DNA from: Saprospiraceae bacterium
GTDB taxonomy: Bacteria > Bacteroidota > Bacteroidia > Chitinophagales > Saprospiraceae
Assembly (NCBI GenBank): GCA_020852155.1
Contig: JADZBJ010000217.1
Coordinates: forward strand, 1 to 15,613
DNA length: 15,613 nucleotides
Direction: 5' to 3'
Positions 1 to 6,477 of this stretch are shown here, one piece after another (the first letter of the stretch is position 1; every line of letters starts with the position of its first letter). The position numbers and the translations under genes are program-made. The notes under the pieces were generated by a model. That model did not search any database and was not told the origin of the DNA. It saw nothing but the letters and a program-made list of their open reading frames with translations.

Positions 1-648
1 AGCAGTGCTGCCACTTACGGACTGGGTGAAACGGGCTACGTTGATGACCACAGCCTGATTCCGGGCCTTAGACCGCTTAACCCTTACGGCCAGAGCAAAC
101 AGGATTTTGACGTGTGGGTACTGGAACAAACCACAGGCGCAAAACAGGCCGCGCCACCGCACTGGGCCGGTTTCAAATTTTTTAACGTGTATGGCCCTAA
201 CGAATACCATAAGGGGCGCATGGCGTCGGTGATTATGCACACAGTGCGGCAAATCAAGGCGACTGGCGGCATGAAACTTTTCCGCTCCCACAGGCCGGAT
301 TTTTCAGATGGCGGACAAAGCCGCGATTTTATTTATGTCAAAGACGTGGTAGATGTCCTGCTCTTTTTCATGGAAAAACGCCCTGAAAACGGCATTTACA
401 ATCTCGGAACAGGCAAAGCGCGTTCTTTTCTGGACCTGGCCGTTGGCACCTTCAACGCCATGCACCTGGAGCCAAATATCAGTTTCATAGACACGCCGGC
501 TGACATTCGCGATACGTATCAGTACTTCACCGAAGCAGACATGAGCAAATTGCGTTCAGCGGGCTATCACGAGCCTTTTTATGGTCTTGAAGCGGGCATT
601 GAAGACTACGTTCAGCGCTATTTGCTGCCCGAAGAAACCATTTGGTAG
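1..648 (+). CDS. hldD: ADP-L-glycero-D-manno-heptose 6-epimerase, 3' part
   Basis: This is the C-terminal 215 residues of an extended short-chain dehydrogenase/reductase; the 5' end, including the Rossmann GxxGxxG motif, lies outside the window. The reading frame opens at base 1 with SSAATYG, the catalytic Ser/Thr segment of the HldD (RfaD) family. It continues with NPYGQSK, which carries the catalytic Tyr-x3-Lys pair, then FKFFNVYGPNEYHKGRM and SRDFIYVKDVVDV, both typical of HldD. The enzyme interconverts ADP-D-glycero- and ADP-L-glycero-manno-heptose using bound NADP, in the cytoplasm, to supply heptose for LPS inner core. The ORF ends with TAG. No neighbouring LPS gene is visible, so the operon context is unknown. 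Assignment from motifs is strong; only a related sugar-nucleotide epimerase would be a realistic alternative. Confidence 0.93.
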   Translation, partial: SSAATYGLGETGYVDDHSLIPGLRPLNPYGQSKQDFDVWVLEQTTGAKQAAPPHWAGFKFFNVYGPNEYHKGRMASVIMHTVRQIKATGGMKLFRSHRPDFSDGGQSRDFIYVKDVVDVLLFFMEKRPENGIYNLGTGKARSFLDLAVGTFNAMHLEPNISFIDTPADIRDTYQYFTEADMSKLRSAGYHEPFYGLEAGIEDYVQRYLLPEETIW

Positions 649-661
649 TACTTGACCCCCA

Positions 662-772
662 TTTTTCAAATTTCAAATTTCAAATAAAACATTCCACTTT
701 AAATTTTTAATTTTAAAATATATAAAATCAAATAATTTTAAATTTGGAATATATAATTTGAAATTTGAAAAA
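662..772. repeat. AT-rich inverted repeat spacer, TTTCAAA word
   Basis: The hldD to VWA spacer is almost pure A/T. Bases 662-678 are the exact reverse complement of 756-772 (17 bp, iterating TTTCAAA). The middle also shows partial self-complementarity (TTCCA near 691 against TTGGAA near 744). The transcript could fold into one long weak hairpin ending 16 bases before the next start codon. The same word in the same inverted arrangement recurs at 12894-12981. It could act as a terminator for hldD, but there is no GC-rich stem. A TAAATTTG at 739-746 resembles the Bacteroidota -7 box (TAnnTTTG), but I see no matching -33 element. Confidence 0.75.
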
Positions 773-788
773 CTTTTGGCCTCCCACC

Positions 789-1811
789 ATGCTGCGATTT
801 GAGCATCCTGAATACTTATGGTTGTTGTTGGCTGCTCCGGCGGCACTAATACTGGCCTGGATGTGGCAAAGAAATCGCCGTCAAAAACTGGCTCGGTTTG
901 GCGATTCAAAGGGGCTTGTGCCACCCATCAACATGCGGCTTTACTGGTTTCGGCAAGCGCTGTTGGCCGTTGCCTTTGCCCTCATCGCTTTGGCGTGGGC
1001 GGGCCCGGTGACTAACGCCCGCGAGCAAGCCGTAGCACAAAAAAGTGCCGATGTTTTTTTGGTGCTGGATATTTCCAACAGTATGCTTTGTCAGGATGTG
1101 CTGCCGAACCGACTGGAATTAGCCAAGGCTTTTTCCGCCAAACTCGTTGATGCGCTGGCTGGCGAACGTATCGGTCTGATATTATTTGCCGGAAATGCCA
1201 TCAGGCAAGCGCCGCTGTCAACCGATTACCATTATCTGCATCAATGCCTGCGGGATGTTTCCACGGAATTGATGACCCAGCAGGGTACCAATATTCCGTT
1301 GGCAATTGATCTGGCTCAAAAGTCATTCGACGACGCACCAGGTGGAGGCAGGGCCGTCATCGTTATTTCTGACGTTGAAAACAACGACCAATACGAAGAA
1401 CTGGATGCTCCGTCAAGCGCCCGGCATTTGTATGAAGATTTCGGCATCGTCACGTATTCGGTGGGCGTAGGTACCGCGAATGGCGGACCCGTCCCGACCA
1501 GCGCGACAGTAGGAGGCCAGTATAAACGCGACGAAACGGGCAATGTCGTCCGGAGTCGCATGGATGAAAAAGCGCTGAAGCAATTAGCCAGCGCAGGTGG
1601 TGGTCAGGCGTTGATGGTTAGTCAGGGCGACAGGGCCATCGAAACCCTGCGCCGTGAAATCAATCAGTTGGACAAACGAGATATACAGGTGCGCTCACAG
1701 ATCGTATTCGACCAGTGGTATGCGTGGGTATTATTGCCTGCGGTGCTGCTGCTGTTGATTGAGCGTTGGCTGGCTGGACGAAAACGTGGGGCAAGTTACC
1801 GGAGCAACTGA
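789..1811 (+). CDS. Membrane-anchored VWA-domain protein (BatA/BatB-like)
   Basis: The 340-aa protein has two N-terminal hydrophobic segments (about 9-27 and 55-73), a von Willebrand factor A domain (about 88-280) and a C-terminal hydrophobic helix (about 311-327). This is the layout of aerotolerance-type BatA/BatB proteins. The MIDAS metal site is visible: DISNS (D94, S96, S98), a Thr in QQGTNIP (T167) and D195 in VISDVEN, so metal-dependent ligand binding should be intact. I chose ATG 789 because the protein then opens MLRFEHPEYLW, the usual start of this family; a longer reading would need a TTG at 765 inside the AT-rich repeat. Usual partners (MoxR ATPase, DUF58 protein, BatC-E) are absent on both sides, so the gene is solitary here and its role is unclear. 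Its stop codon lies inside a predicted terminator stem. Confidence 0.85.
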   Translation: MLRFEHPEYLWLLLAAPAALILAWMWQRNRRQKLARFGDSKGLVPPINMRLYWFRQALLAVAFALIALAWAGPVTNAREQAVAQKSADVFLVLDISNSMLCQDVLPNRLELAKAFSAKLVDALAGERIGLILFAGNAIRQAPLSTDYHYLHQCLRDVSTELMTQQGTNIPLAIDLAQKSFDDAPGGGRAVIVISDVENNDQYEELDAPSSARHLYEDFGIVTYSVGVGTANGGPVPTSATVGGQYKRDETGNVVRSRMDEKALKQLASAGGGQALMVSQGDRAIETLRREINQLDKRDIQVRSQIVFDQWYAWVLLPAVLLLLIERWLAGRKRGASYRSN

Positions 1812-1837
1812 GATCGGAATCTCAATTACTCCGGTAA
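1796..1837 (+). terminator. Long hairpin overlapping the VWA stop codon
   Basis: Bases 1796-1814 pair with 1819-1837 around the loop CGGA. It is a 19-position stem with two C.A mismatches on the plus strand, followed five bases later by five T (1843-1847). The TGA of the VWA gene (1809-1811) lies within the left arm. Read on the minus strand, both mismatches become G.U wobbles, so the antisense transcript would form an uninterrupted 19-bp stem. It sits between convergent genes and could stop transcription from both sides. Confidence 0.65.
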
Positions 1838-1883
1838 AATCCTTTTTGCACCAGCGGAATTCGTTTTTGAACATTAATCTAAA

Positions 1884-1899
1884 GGCTGTGGAAACAGCC
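1884..1899 (-). terminator. Short GC-rich hairpin after the minus-strand gene
   Basis: GGCTGT (1884-1889) and ACAGCC (1894-1899) form a 6-bp stem with a 4-base loop. On the minus strand the stem is followed by TTTAGATT, a weak U tract. It lies 22 bases beyond the stop codon of the 1921-2787 gene, so it is a reasonable weak terminator for that gene, upstream of the longer hairpin at 1796-1837. Confidence 0.45.
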
Positions 1900-1920
1900 A
1901 AAGATCACAATCCTTTTATT

Positions 1921-2787
1921 TTAACGAATACGCGCAGCCGTCAGCAAGCTCTTCACGCGGCGTTGCGCTTCGGCTTTGGTTTCATGGTCGCCGAGGCGTT
2001 GAAGTCCCTGCCAGCTGGTGAAGCCATATTCTTTGGCGACCATTGATTTGAAGCCTTCTTCAGCAGGCGATGTTTTTGCGGCGGCCGGCGCAGATTTCAC
2101 TGTTGTTACAGTCGCTGATTTGGTTGTTTTTGCAGGTGCCGAATAAACAGATGCAGCCGCAACAGGCGTTTCGTCCGGGAAATAACCAGCCAGATCGTAG
2201 TCGTTAATCAGGCGCGACATCGTCCAGCCATAACGGTATTTTTTGCAGGCATTGGCTACCGAGGCCAGGCGTTCACCGCCGTGGCGAGCGGCTTCGCGCT
2301 CCAGTTGATTGCGAGAAAAGCCTTCTTCAACATAAGATAATACAATGGCATTGGCCAGCAATACCTGCGGGCGCAGGTTGTATTCTTCAGCCAGTTCGTG
2401 CGAAGCAGATTTCCATTTTTTGGCGGCCGAACGCACAAAAGACTGGTCGGCGGACAGGTTGCGAAGTTTGGCTTCGGGTGCGATTTCGGGTTCTGTTTCG
2501 ATGGCGGCGTCATTGTTGCGGCGTGCTTTTTTGGAGCCATATCCGCCTGCCGGTGTGAATTCATATTCCGTTTCATTGCTTTTGGCCCCTTTGCCACTGA
2601 TACGACGCGGCGAAGTCATATCGGCTTCTGCATAAGCTTCGTCGCCTTCAATGGCGGCAGTGCTGTAGTGGCTGATGGTTCTGTCGCGCTCAACACGACC
2701 GTCTTTTTTACCGATGAAGGAGAAAACCATGACCGCTGAAATACCAGCAGTAGCCAGGAAACCAAAGAATTCGAAAAAATTTTTCAT
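1921..2787 (-). CDS. Membrane-anchored protein of unknown function
   Basis: I do not recognise a family with confidence. The 288-aa product has a hydrophobic N-terminal segment (about 5-25, signal anchor or uncleaved signal), then a charged low-complexity linker (about 27-115). A folded, helix-rich region follows (about 117-205), then an Ala/Pro/Thr/Ser-rich linker (about 207-243) and a short C-terminal helical stretch beginning KSMVAKEYGF. The segment ELAEEYNLRPQVLLANAIVL loosely resembles the start of glucosaminidase or lysozyme-like domains, where a helix with LAQAILES carries the catalytic Glu. Here the expected Glu position reads as a hydrophobic or Ser residue, so I do not call it an enzyme. 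ATG 2787 is preceded by CAGCATAAAA and no Shine-Dalgarno. Topology suggests a periplasmic domain held at the inner membrane. The gene converges on the VWA gene and has a tandem-repeat array upstream. Confidence 0.7.
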   Translation of the reverse strand: MKNFFEFFGFLATAGISAVMVFSFIGKKDGRVERDRTISHYSTAAIEGDEAYAEADMTSPRRISGKGAKSNETEYEFTPAGGYGSKKARRNNDAAIETEPEIAPEAKLRNLSADQSFVRSAAKKWKSASHELAEEYNLRPQVLLANAIVLSYVEEGFSRNQLEREAARHGGERLASVANACKKYRYGWTMSRLINDYDLAGYFPDETPVAAASVYSAPAKTTKSATVTTVKSAPAAAKTSPAEEGFKSMVAKEYGFTSWQGLQRLGDHETKAEAQRRVKSLLTAARIR

Positions 2788-2804
2788 TTTTATGCTGTTT
2801 GAAT

Positions 2805-3062
2805 GCCGCTGGTGCGGCGTGTGAAATTGTTTGATGTTGTTTGATTGCTCGCTGACGCTCGCGTTGGAATGCCGCTTGCGCGGCGTTTGATGTTGTTTGA
2901 TATCGTTTGATTGCTCGCTTGCGCTCGCGTTGGAGGGCCGCTTGCGCGGCGTTTGATGTTGTTTGATGTTGTTTGATTGCTCGCTTGCGCTCGCGTTGGA
3001 GGGCCGCTTGCGCGGCGTTTGATGTTGTTTGATATTGTTTGATTGCTCGCTTGCGCTCGCGT
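2805..3062. repeat. Four-copy 66-bp tandem repeat
   Basis: Copies start at 2805, 2871, 2937 and 3003 with an exact 66-base period; the last is slightly short. Each copy begins with a small perfect inverted repeat, GCCGC-TTGC-GCGGC (loop TGGT in the first copy), then TTTGATGTTGTTTGAT. It ends with a doubled GCTCGC in GCTCGCTTGCGCTCGCG. The copy nearest the minus-strand gene (2805-2870) is the most diverged. The array begins 17 bases upstream of the ATG of the 1921-2787 gene and would lie in its 5' leader. No ORF of coding character spans it. Confidence 0.9.
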
Positions 3063-3136
3063 TTGATGGGGGTTGGGCTGTGTGCCGGATCGCGTCGTTG
3101 ATTAACGCTTTGTAGGTGTCATGTTGTAATTTACCA

Positions 3137-3144
3137 CAAAATTA
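3137..3144 (-). promoter_or_regulatory. Possible Bacteroidota -7 box, minus strand
   Basis: The minus strand reads TAATTTTG here, matching the TAnnTTTG consensus of the Bacteroidota primary sigma factor. I find no clear TTG at the expected -33 spacing. If used, it would drive the 1921-2787 gene with a leader of about 350 bases that contains the whole 66-bp repeat array. The rest of 3063-3251 shows nothing else I can name. Confidence 0.2.
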
Positions 3145-3251
3145 GATAGCTTTAATTTATATCATGTAAGGGTAAGCAGTATCTATGATGTTAATACCTG
3201 GCCTGATGCAATTAATTGAACTTGTTGCACCATACGAATTACTTTTGCCGG

Positions 3252-4490
3252 ATGATACGTGTGGTTTTTTTCTCATATTGCTTTCTTTTTACGCTGTTGC
3301 TACATGCGCAGTCACCTTTGGACACGATTGTCGTGGTTCAATACAATATTTTGCGCTACGGACAGACCGAATGCGGCAACCTGACGACGCGCAACAGCCG
3401 GTTTTTACCCATTTTTGATTATTTAAAACCTGACGTGCTGGGTGTCAATGAAATCAGCCCCAATCCTGCTGTTTTCAATAATTTTGAATTGAATTTGAAG
3501 TCATTTAGTCCCGGCATGACGCAAACGCCCTGGGGTAATTCGACGGGGTCGGACCTGGTGAACGGTGTGTTTTACAACTCGGCCAAACTGGGCTACCTGG
3601 GGCACCAGACCATTACCGGGGCTATCCGCGACATTGACGTACATAGATTGTACCACAAATCAGCCACCAAACCCGGCGACACGCTGGATTTCTACTACAT
3701 CATTGCGCATTTCAAAGCATCCAACGGCGGCGATAATATTGTGCAACGCGCCGAAGCAGCAAGTTTGATCAATGACTGGCTGCAATTGCACCCATCCGTC
3801 ACGCGCTACTGGCTGGGCGGCGACCTGAACCTTTACACCAATGACGAGCCGGCCTGGCAAACGCTCGTGGAGCAGACGCAACAATTCTATGACCCCAGCG
3901 GACTCACGACCGACTGGGTTGGTTCGGCATACGCTATTTATCAAACACAATCGCCAGCAACCTCGGCGGTGCCCTGCGCTGTCACGGGCGGCATGGACGA
4001 TCGCTTTGATTTTCTCTGAGTCAGCCCTGAAATCAACAGCAACAACGGGCGCTTGAGGGTGGCGTCGAACACTTATCGGGCAGTAGGCAACGACGGCAAT
4101 TCCTACAACAATAGCCTGCAATGCAGCCTCAACCAAAGCGTGCCGCCCGCTGTGTGCGAAGCGCTTCGACTCGCCTCCGATCACTTGCCCGTGACGATGA
4201 AATTAGTGGTGAAAAATCAGGCGTCGGGGGTTACATCATTGAGTGCTTCTTCGTCATTCCGGTTGGTCAATTCACTTGCAGGTACCCGTTTGTTGATAAA
4301 CTTTAGTGGTAGCGAAGCACAAAAATGGCATTGGCAAGTCTTCAACATGCAAGGCCAAAACCTGCTGTCAGGTGAAGAATCAGGTGCTCAAAAAAGCATC
4401 TTAATTAATTCATTATCAACTGGTTGGCATTTCATAACACTTTATTCTTATGAAGGTGAGCGTGCTGTTTTTCGCTTTTTAAAAAATTAG
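3252..4490 (+). pseudogene. Secreted endonuclease/exonuclease/phosphatase-family gene with T9SS tail, split by in-frame TGA
   Basis: The frame opens at ATG 3252 with a signal peptide (MIRVVFFSYCF to LLLHAQS, about residues 1-20). A metal-dependent phosphoesterase domain follows: VVVQYNILRYG, LKPDVLGVNEIS (the catalytic acidic residue), GGDLNLYTNDEP (the D-x-N motif) and MDDRFDF. At codon 256 (4017-4019) a TGA interrupts FDFL*VSPEI; the same frame then continues cleanly through ASDHLPV, which carries the catalytic Asp-His pair. It ends in a C-terminal domain of about 80 residues that looks like a T9SS type A sorting domain (FNMQGQNLLSG, LSTGWHF, AVFRFLKN). The predicted 255-aa product therefore lacks both the active-site histidine and the export signal. 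Intact, it would be about 411 aa, secreted through the outer membrane, and act on nucleic acid or a phosphoester. A TGG (Trp) to TGA change is the simplest origin. A sequencing error is possible. Confidence 0.82.
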
Positions 4491-4948
4491 ACAACAAAGA
4501 AATTTTTCATATTAACAAAATCCCCCCTTGCGAAAACCAATTTTATGCCTGCATATTTGCCAACGCAATCAGGACACGCCTGAACCAAATGACAAACCTA
4601 ACTTAGTGATTTTGAAGATTTTCAGGATTGATTTTCCTGATTTAACTGACGCAAATTTTTCAAAACCTTTTTTGTGTCATACGAATAAAGACCAAAACGA
4701 ACACCGTGTCCAAATTTGAAACGCCCCTACTCTCCGCATTCCCCCGAATTCTGTTCCGCCACGTCCACTGAAAAAACCGAATAGTCCAACTGTATGATGC
4801 CCTGTGTCGCCCCGTCACAGCATCTCCTTTTCCGATTTTGATTTATTGACTTTTAGCGTCGTCCGGAGTACGTCACCTGACCCGCTTCACGCATGGCTCT
4901 TGTCCGAACAGGAGGCCGCTCTGTATTACCCGTCCAATCGAAAACAAC
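4491..4948 (+). other. Non-coding leader before the injection-system cluster
   Basis: This 458-base stretch holds no convincing gene; the short ORFs here have no coding character. The left half is AT-rich. It contains a small inverted repeat, TCAGGA (4622-4627) with TCCTGA (4635-4640), in a context (GATTTTCAGGATTGATTTTCC) like other Bacteroidota spacer words. The right half (about 4720-4930) is C-rich. The start of the cluster's transcript must lie in or before it, but I found no pair of TTG and TAnnTTTG boxes at proper spacing. An AGGAGG at about 4910-4915 is too far from the ATG at 4949 to serve as its ribosome site. Confidence 0.5.
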
Positions 4949-5536
4949 ATGATTTCCAAAGCCCTCAAGTTTATTACAGACGAGCTCAACCGACGTTGGG
5001 ACGACGCTTCCACGCCCTCGATGGAGGATTTTGCCGTTTTGGGCAATATCGCACGGCTCGATACCGATGCCAATGCAGCACAAGGCGGTATGGGTAAAAA
5101 AGTGGTCGTAACGCTCGTCAATATCGAAGAGGAAAAAACCCTGAAAAACAGCCCGCACTACGTCCGCAATGGCGAAGAGGTGCAGCGCCGCAATCCGTCT
5201 GTGTTCATCAACCTGTACATCCTGTTCAGTTGCGCCGACGAAGATCACATCGAAGCCCTCAAGAAAATATCGCGTACCATGATGTTTTTCCAGCGGAAAA
5301 ACTCCTTTACACCGCAAAATGCCACTGCGACATTCCCCACCGAAGCCGGCGTCGAAAAAATCGTACTCGACCTTTTTACCCTGAATTTCGAACAAGTCAA
5401 TCACCTCTGGGGCATCATGGGCGGTAAATACCTGCCGTCAATACTCTACAAAGCCCGCATCGTCGCCGTTCAGGACGCCCTTGGCGAACGCGTCGGCGTG
5501 ATTGAGGAGGTGGATTTATCGAATGAGCGACTGTGA
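4949..5536 (+). CDS. eCIS cap/tube-terminator protein, DUF4255 (Pvc16-like N-terminal) family
   Basis: The 195-aa protein matches the DUF4255/Pvc16_N family found in almost all extracellular contractile injection systems. It starts MISKALKFITDELNRR, has the core strand VVVTLVNIEEEKTLKN, then NPSVFINLYILFS, and the helix IEALKKISRTMMFFQ leading into a conserved Phe-x-Pro region. In Afp and PVC particles the homologous protein sits at the distal end of the sheath and tube and ends polymerisation; the same role is expected here. It is the first gene of the cluster, unlike Afp/PVC where the cap gene is last. ATG 4949 follows the A-rich CGAAAACAAC without Shine-Dalgarno. The TGA stop runs straight into an inverted-repeat spacer. 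Confidence 0.88.
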   Translation: MISKALKFITDELNRRWDDASTPSMEDFAVLGNIARLDTDANAAQGGMGKKVVVTLVNIEEEKTLKNSPHYVRNGEEVQRRNPSVFINLYILFSCADEDHIEALKKISRTMMFFQRKNSFTPQNATATFPTEAGVEKIVLDLFTLNFEQVNHLWGIMGGKYLPSILYKARIVAVQDALGERVGVIEEVDLSNERL

Positions 5537-5681
5537 GTTGATTGGTTATTTGTGGAATTGGTTATTTGGGATTAACCGCCAAAGACGCAAATGACGCTAA
5601 ATTACTGAAAATCAATCCACTACACAAATAACCAAATACTCGAATAACCAATTCAACAAATAACCAAATAACCAATTCAAC
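5537..5681. repeat. Inverted-repeat spacer, GGTTATTTG word
   Basis: The left arm 5537-5570 carries two copies of TTGGTTATTTG. The right arm 5625-5681 carries four imperfect copies of the complement (CAAATAACCAA), ending six bases before the next ATG. GTTGATTGGTTATTTG on the left pairs with the right arm with one bulged base. The loop region contains AACCGCCAAAGACGCAAATG, another word I recall as widespread in Bacteroidota spacers. The same GGTTATTTG word builds the hairpin at 7915-8017. Confidence 0.8.
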
Positions 5682-5687
5682 AAAAAA

Positions 5688-6416
5688 ATGCATTGGAAAT
5701 ACGTCCCGATATTAAGCATTACGGCGCACCACGAGAAGTATCCGCCGCGTTCGGCTGCTGATCCGTTGCCTAATGTAGCGGCTTTCGTGATGGAGCCATC
5801 ACAGGCTACCCGCGAGCGTTTTCAGCGTTTGGGCTGGCTGTGGAAACGGCAGGAAGGCGGGATTCAGGTGTTTGCCCAAAAAACCATTGCTGACGGTGTT
5901 GTCATGGCGGGTGTAAGCCCGCTGGAGAAAGAGGGTTTCACTTTTTACATTCGATCATCAAATACTGCATTGCTCAGCGAGACAAGCCCTTTCAATGCTG
6001 TGTTGAGCAGCACCTGGGGTCAGCCGAGCCTGCTTTGTTTTGACAGCCTGAGCGCCACGCCACAAGCCGACGGAACCCTGGCCCTGGCCAACCCGGTTCA
6101 AGCATCGCATGTGGGTTCGCGCTTGCCGGTTCCGGTGCAGTTTGAACCTGCCGCCGCCGGCATTAGCGAAATGCAGATAACACCCATCTCACCAGCCGCT
6201 ACCAGCAAAAATATCAGCCTGAACAGCAAAAGCAGACGGTTTGATATTAACGAGCCGGAAGGCAATTACCTGTTTACGCAGGAAGACACCCTGCAAACGA
6301 TTCACCTGACCCAGAATTCATTACCGGCCAATACGATTGGCATTGCCCGAATATTCAGCGGCCCCGGAAACACCTGGGAGCCATCGCGTCATTTTCGGCT
6401 CTTTTTTGCAAGATAA
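5688..6416 (+). CDS. Unrecognised protein within the eCIS cluster
   Basis: I do not recognise this 242-aa protein. It has no signal peptide or membrane segment and reads as mostly beta. An N-terminal part (about 1-125) includes AAFVMEPSQATRERFQRLGW and FTFYIRSSNTALLSETSPF. A Pro/Ser/Ala-rich middle (about 125-195) follows, then a C-terminal beta-rich part (about 195-242) ending HFRLFFAR. It lies between the cap gene and the sheath gene on the same strand, so a structural or assembly role at the cap end of the particle is plausible. A cap adaptor of the kind described for AlgoCIS is one candidate, but this is position-based inference only. ATG 5688 follows a run of A residues after the inverted-repeat spacer. 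A 61-base gap separates it from the sheath gene. Confidence 0.75.
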   Translation: MHWKYVPILSITAHHEKYPPRSAADPLPNVAAFVMEPSQATRERFQRLGWLWKRQEGGIQVFAQKTIADGVVMAGVSPLEKEGFTFYIRSSNTALLSETSPFNAVLSSTWGQPSLLCFDSLSATPQADGTLALANPVQASHVGSRLPVPVQFEPAAAGISEMQITPISPAATSKNISLNSKSRRFDINEPEGNYLFTQEDTLQTIHLTQNSLPANTIGIARIFSGPGNTWEPSRHFRLFFAR

Positions 6417-6477
6417 CGCAGGCTACGGCGGCGTTTCCCATAGATATTTCACCTGTTAAAAACTTAAATGTACCATC

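Noticed and set aside
765..788. TTG start extending the VWA protein by eight residues
   Set aside because: The extension lies within the AT-rich repeat and adds residues not typical of the family; ATG 789 gives the usual N-terminus.
2805..3062. CRISPR array
   Set aside because: The 66-base units are contiguous tandem copies with no unique spacers between repeats, and no cas gene is nearby.
3216..3251. TTG start extending the phosphoesterase by 12 residues
   Set aside because: ATG 3252 places a clean signal peptide at the N-terminus; the extension would bury it.
4017..4019. TGA recoded as an amino acid
   Set aside because: TGA ends other genes here at family-typical C-termini (VWA 1811, cap 5536, tube 8489, gp25 13420), so a genome-wide reassignment is unlikely, and no selenocysteine-type context is evident.
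4853..5404. Minus-strand ORF over the cap gene
   Set aside because: It is antisense to the DUF4255 protein, whose conserved segments are clear on the plus strand.
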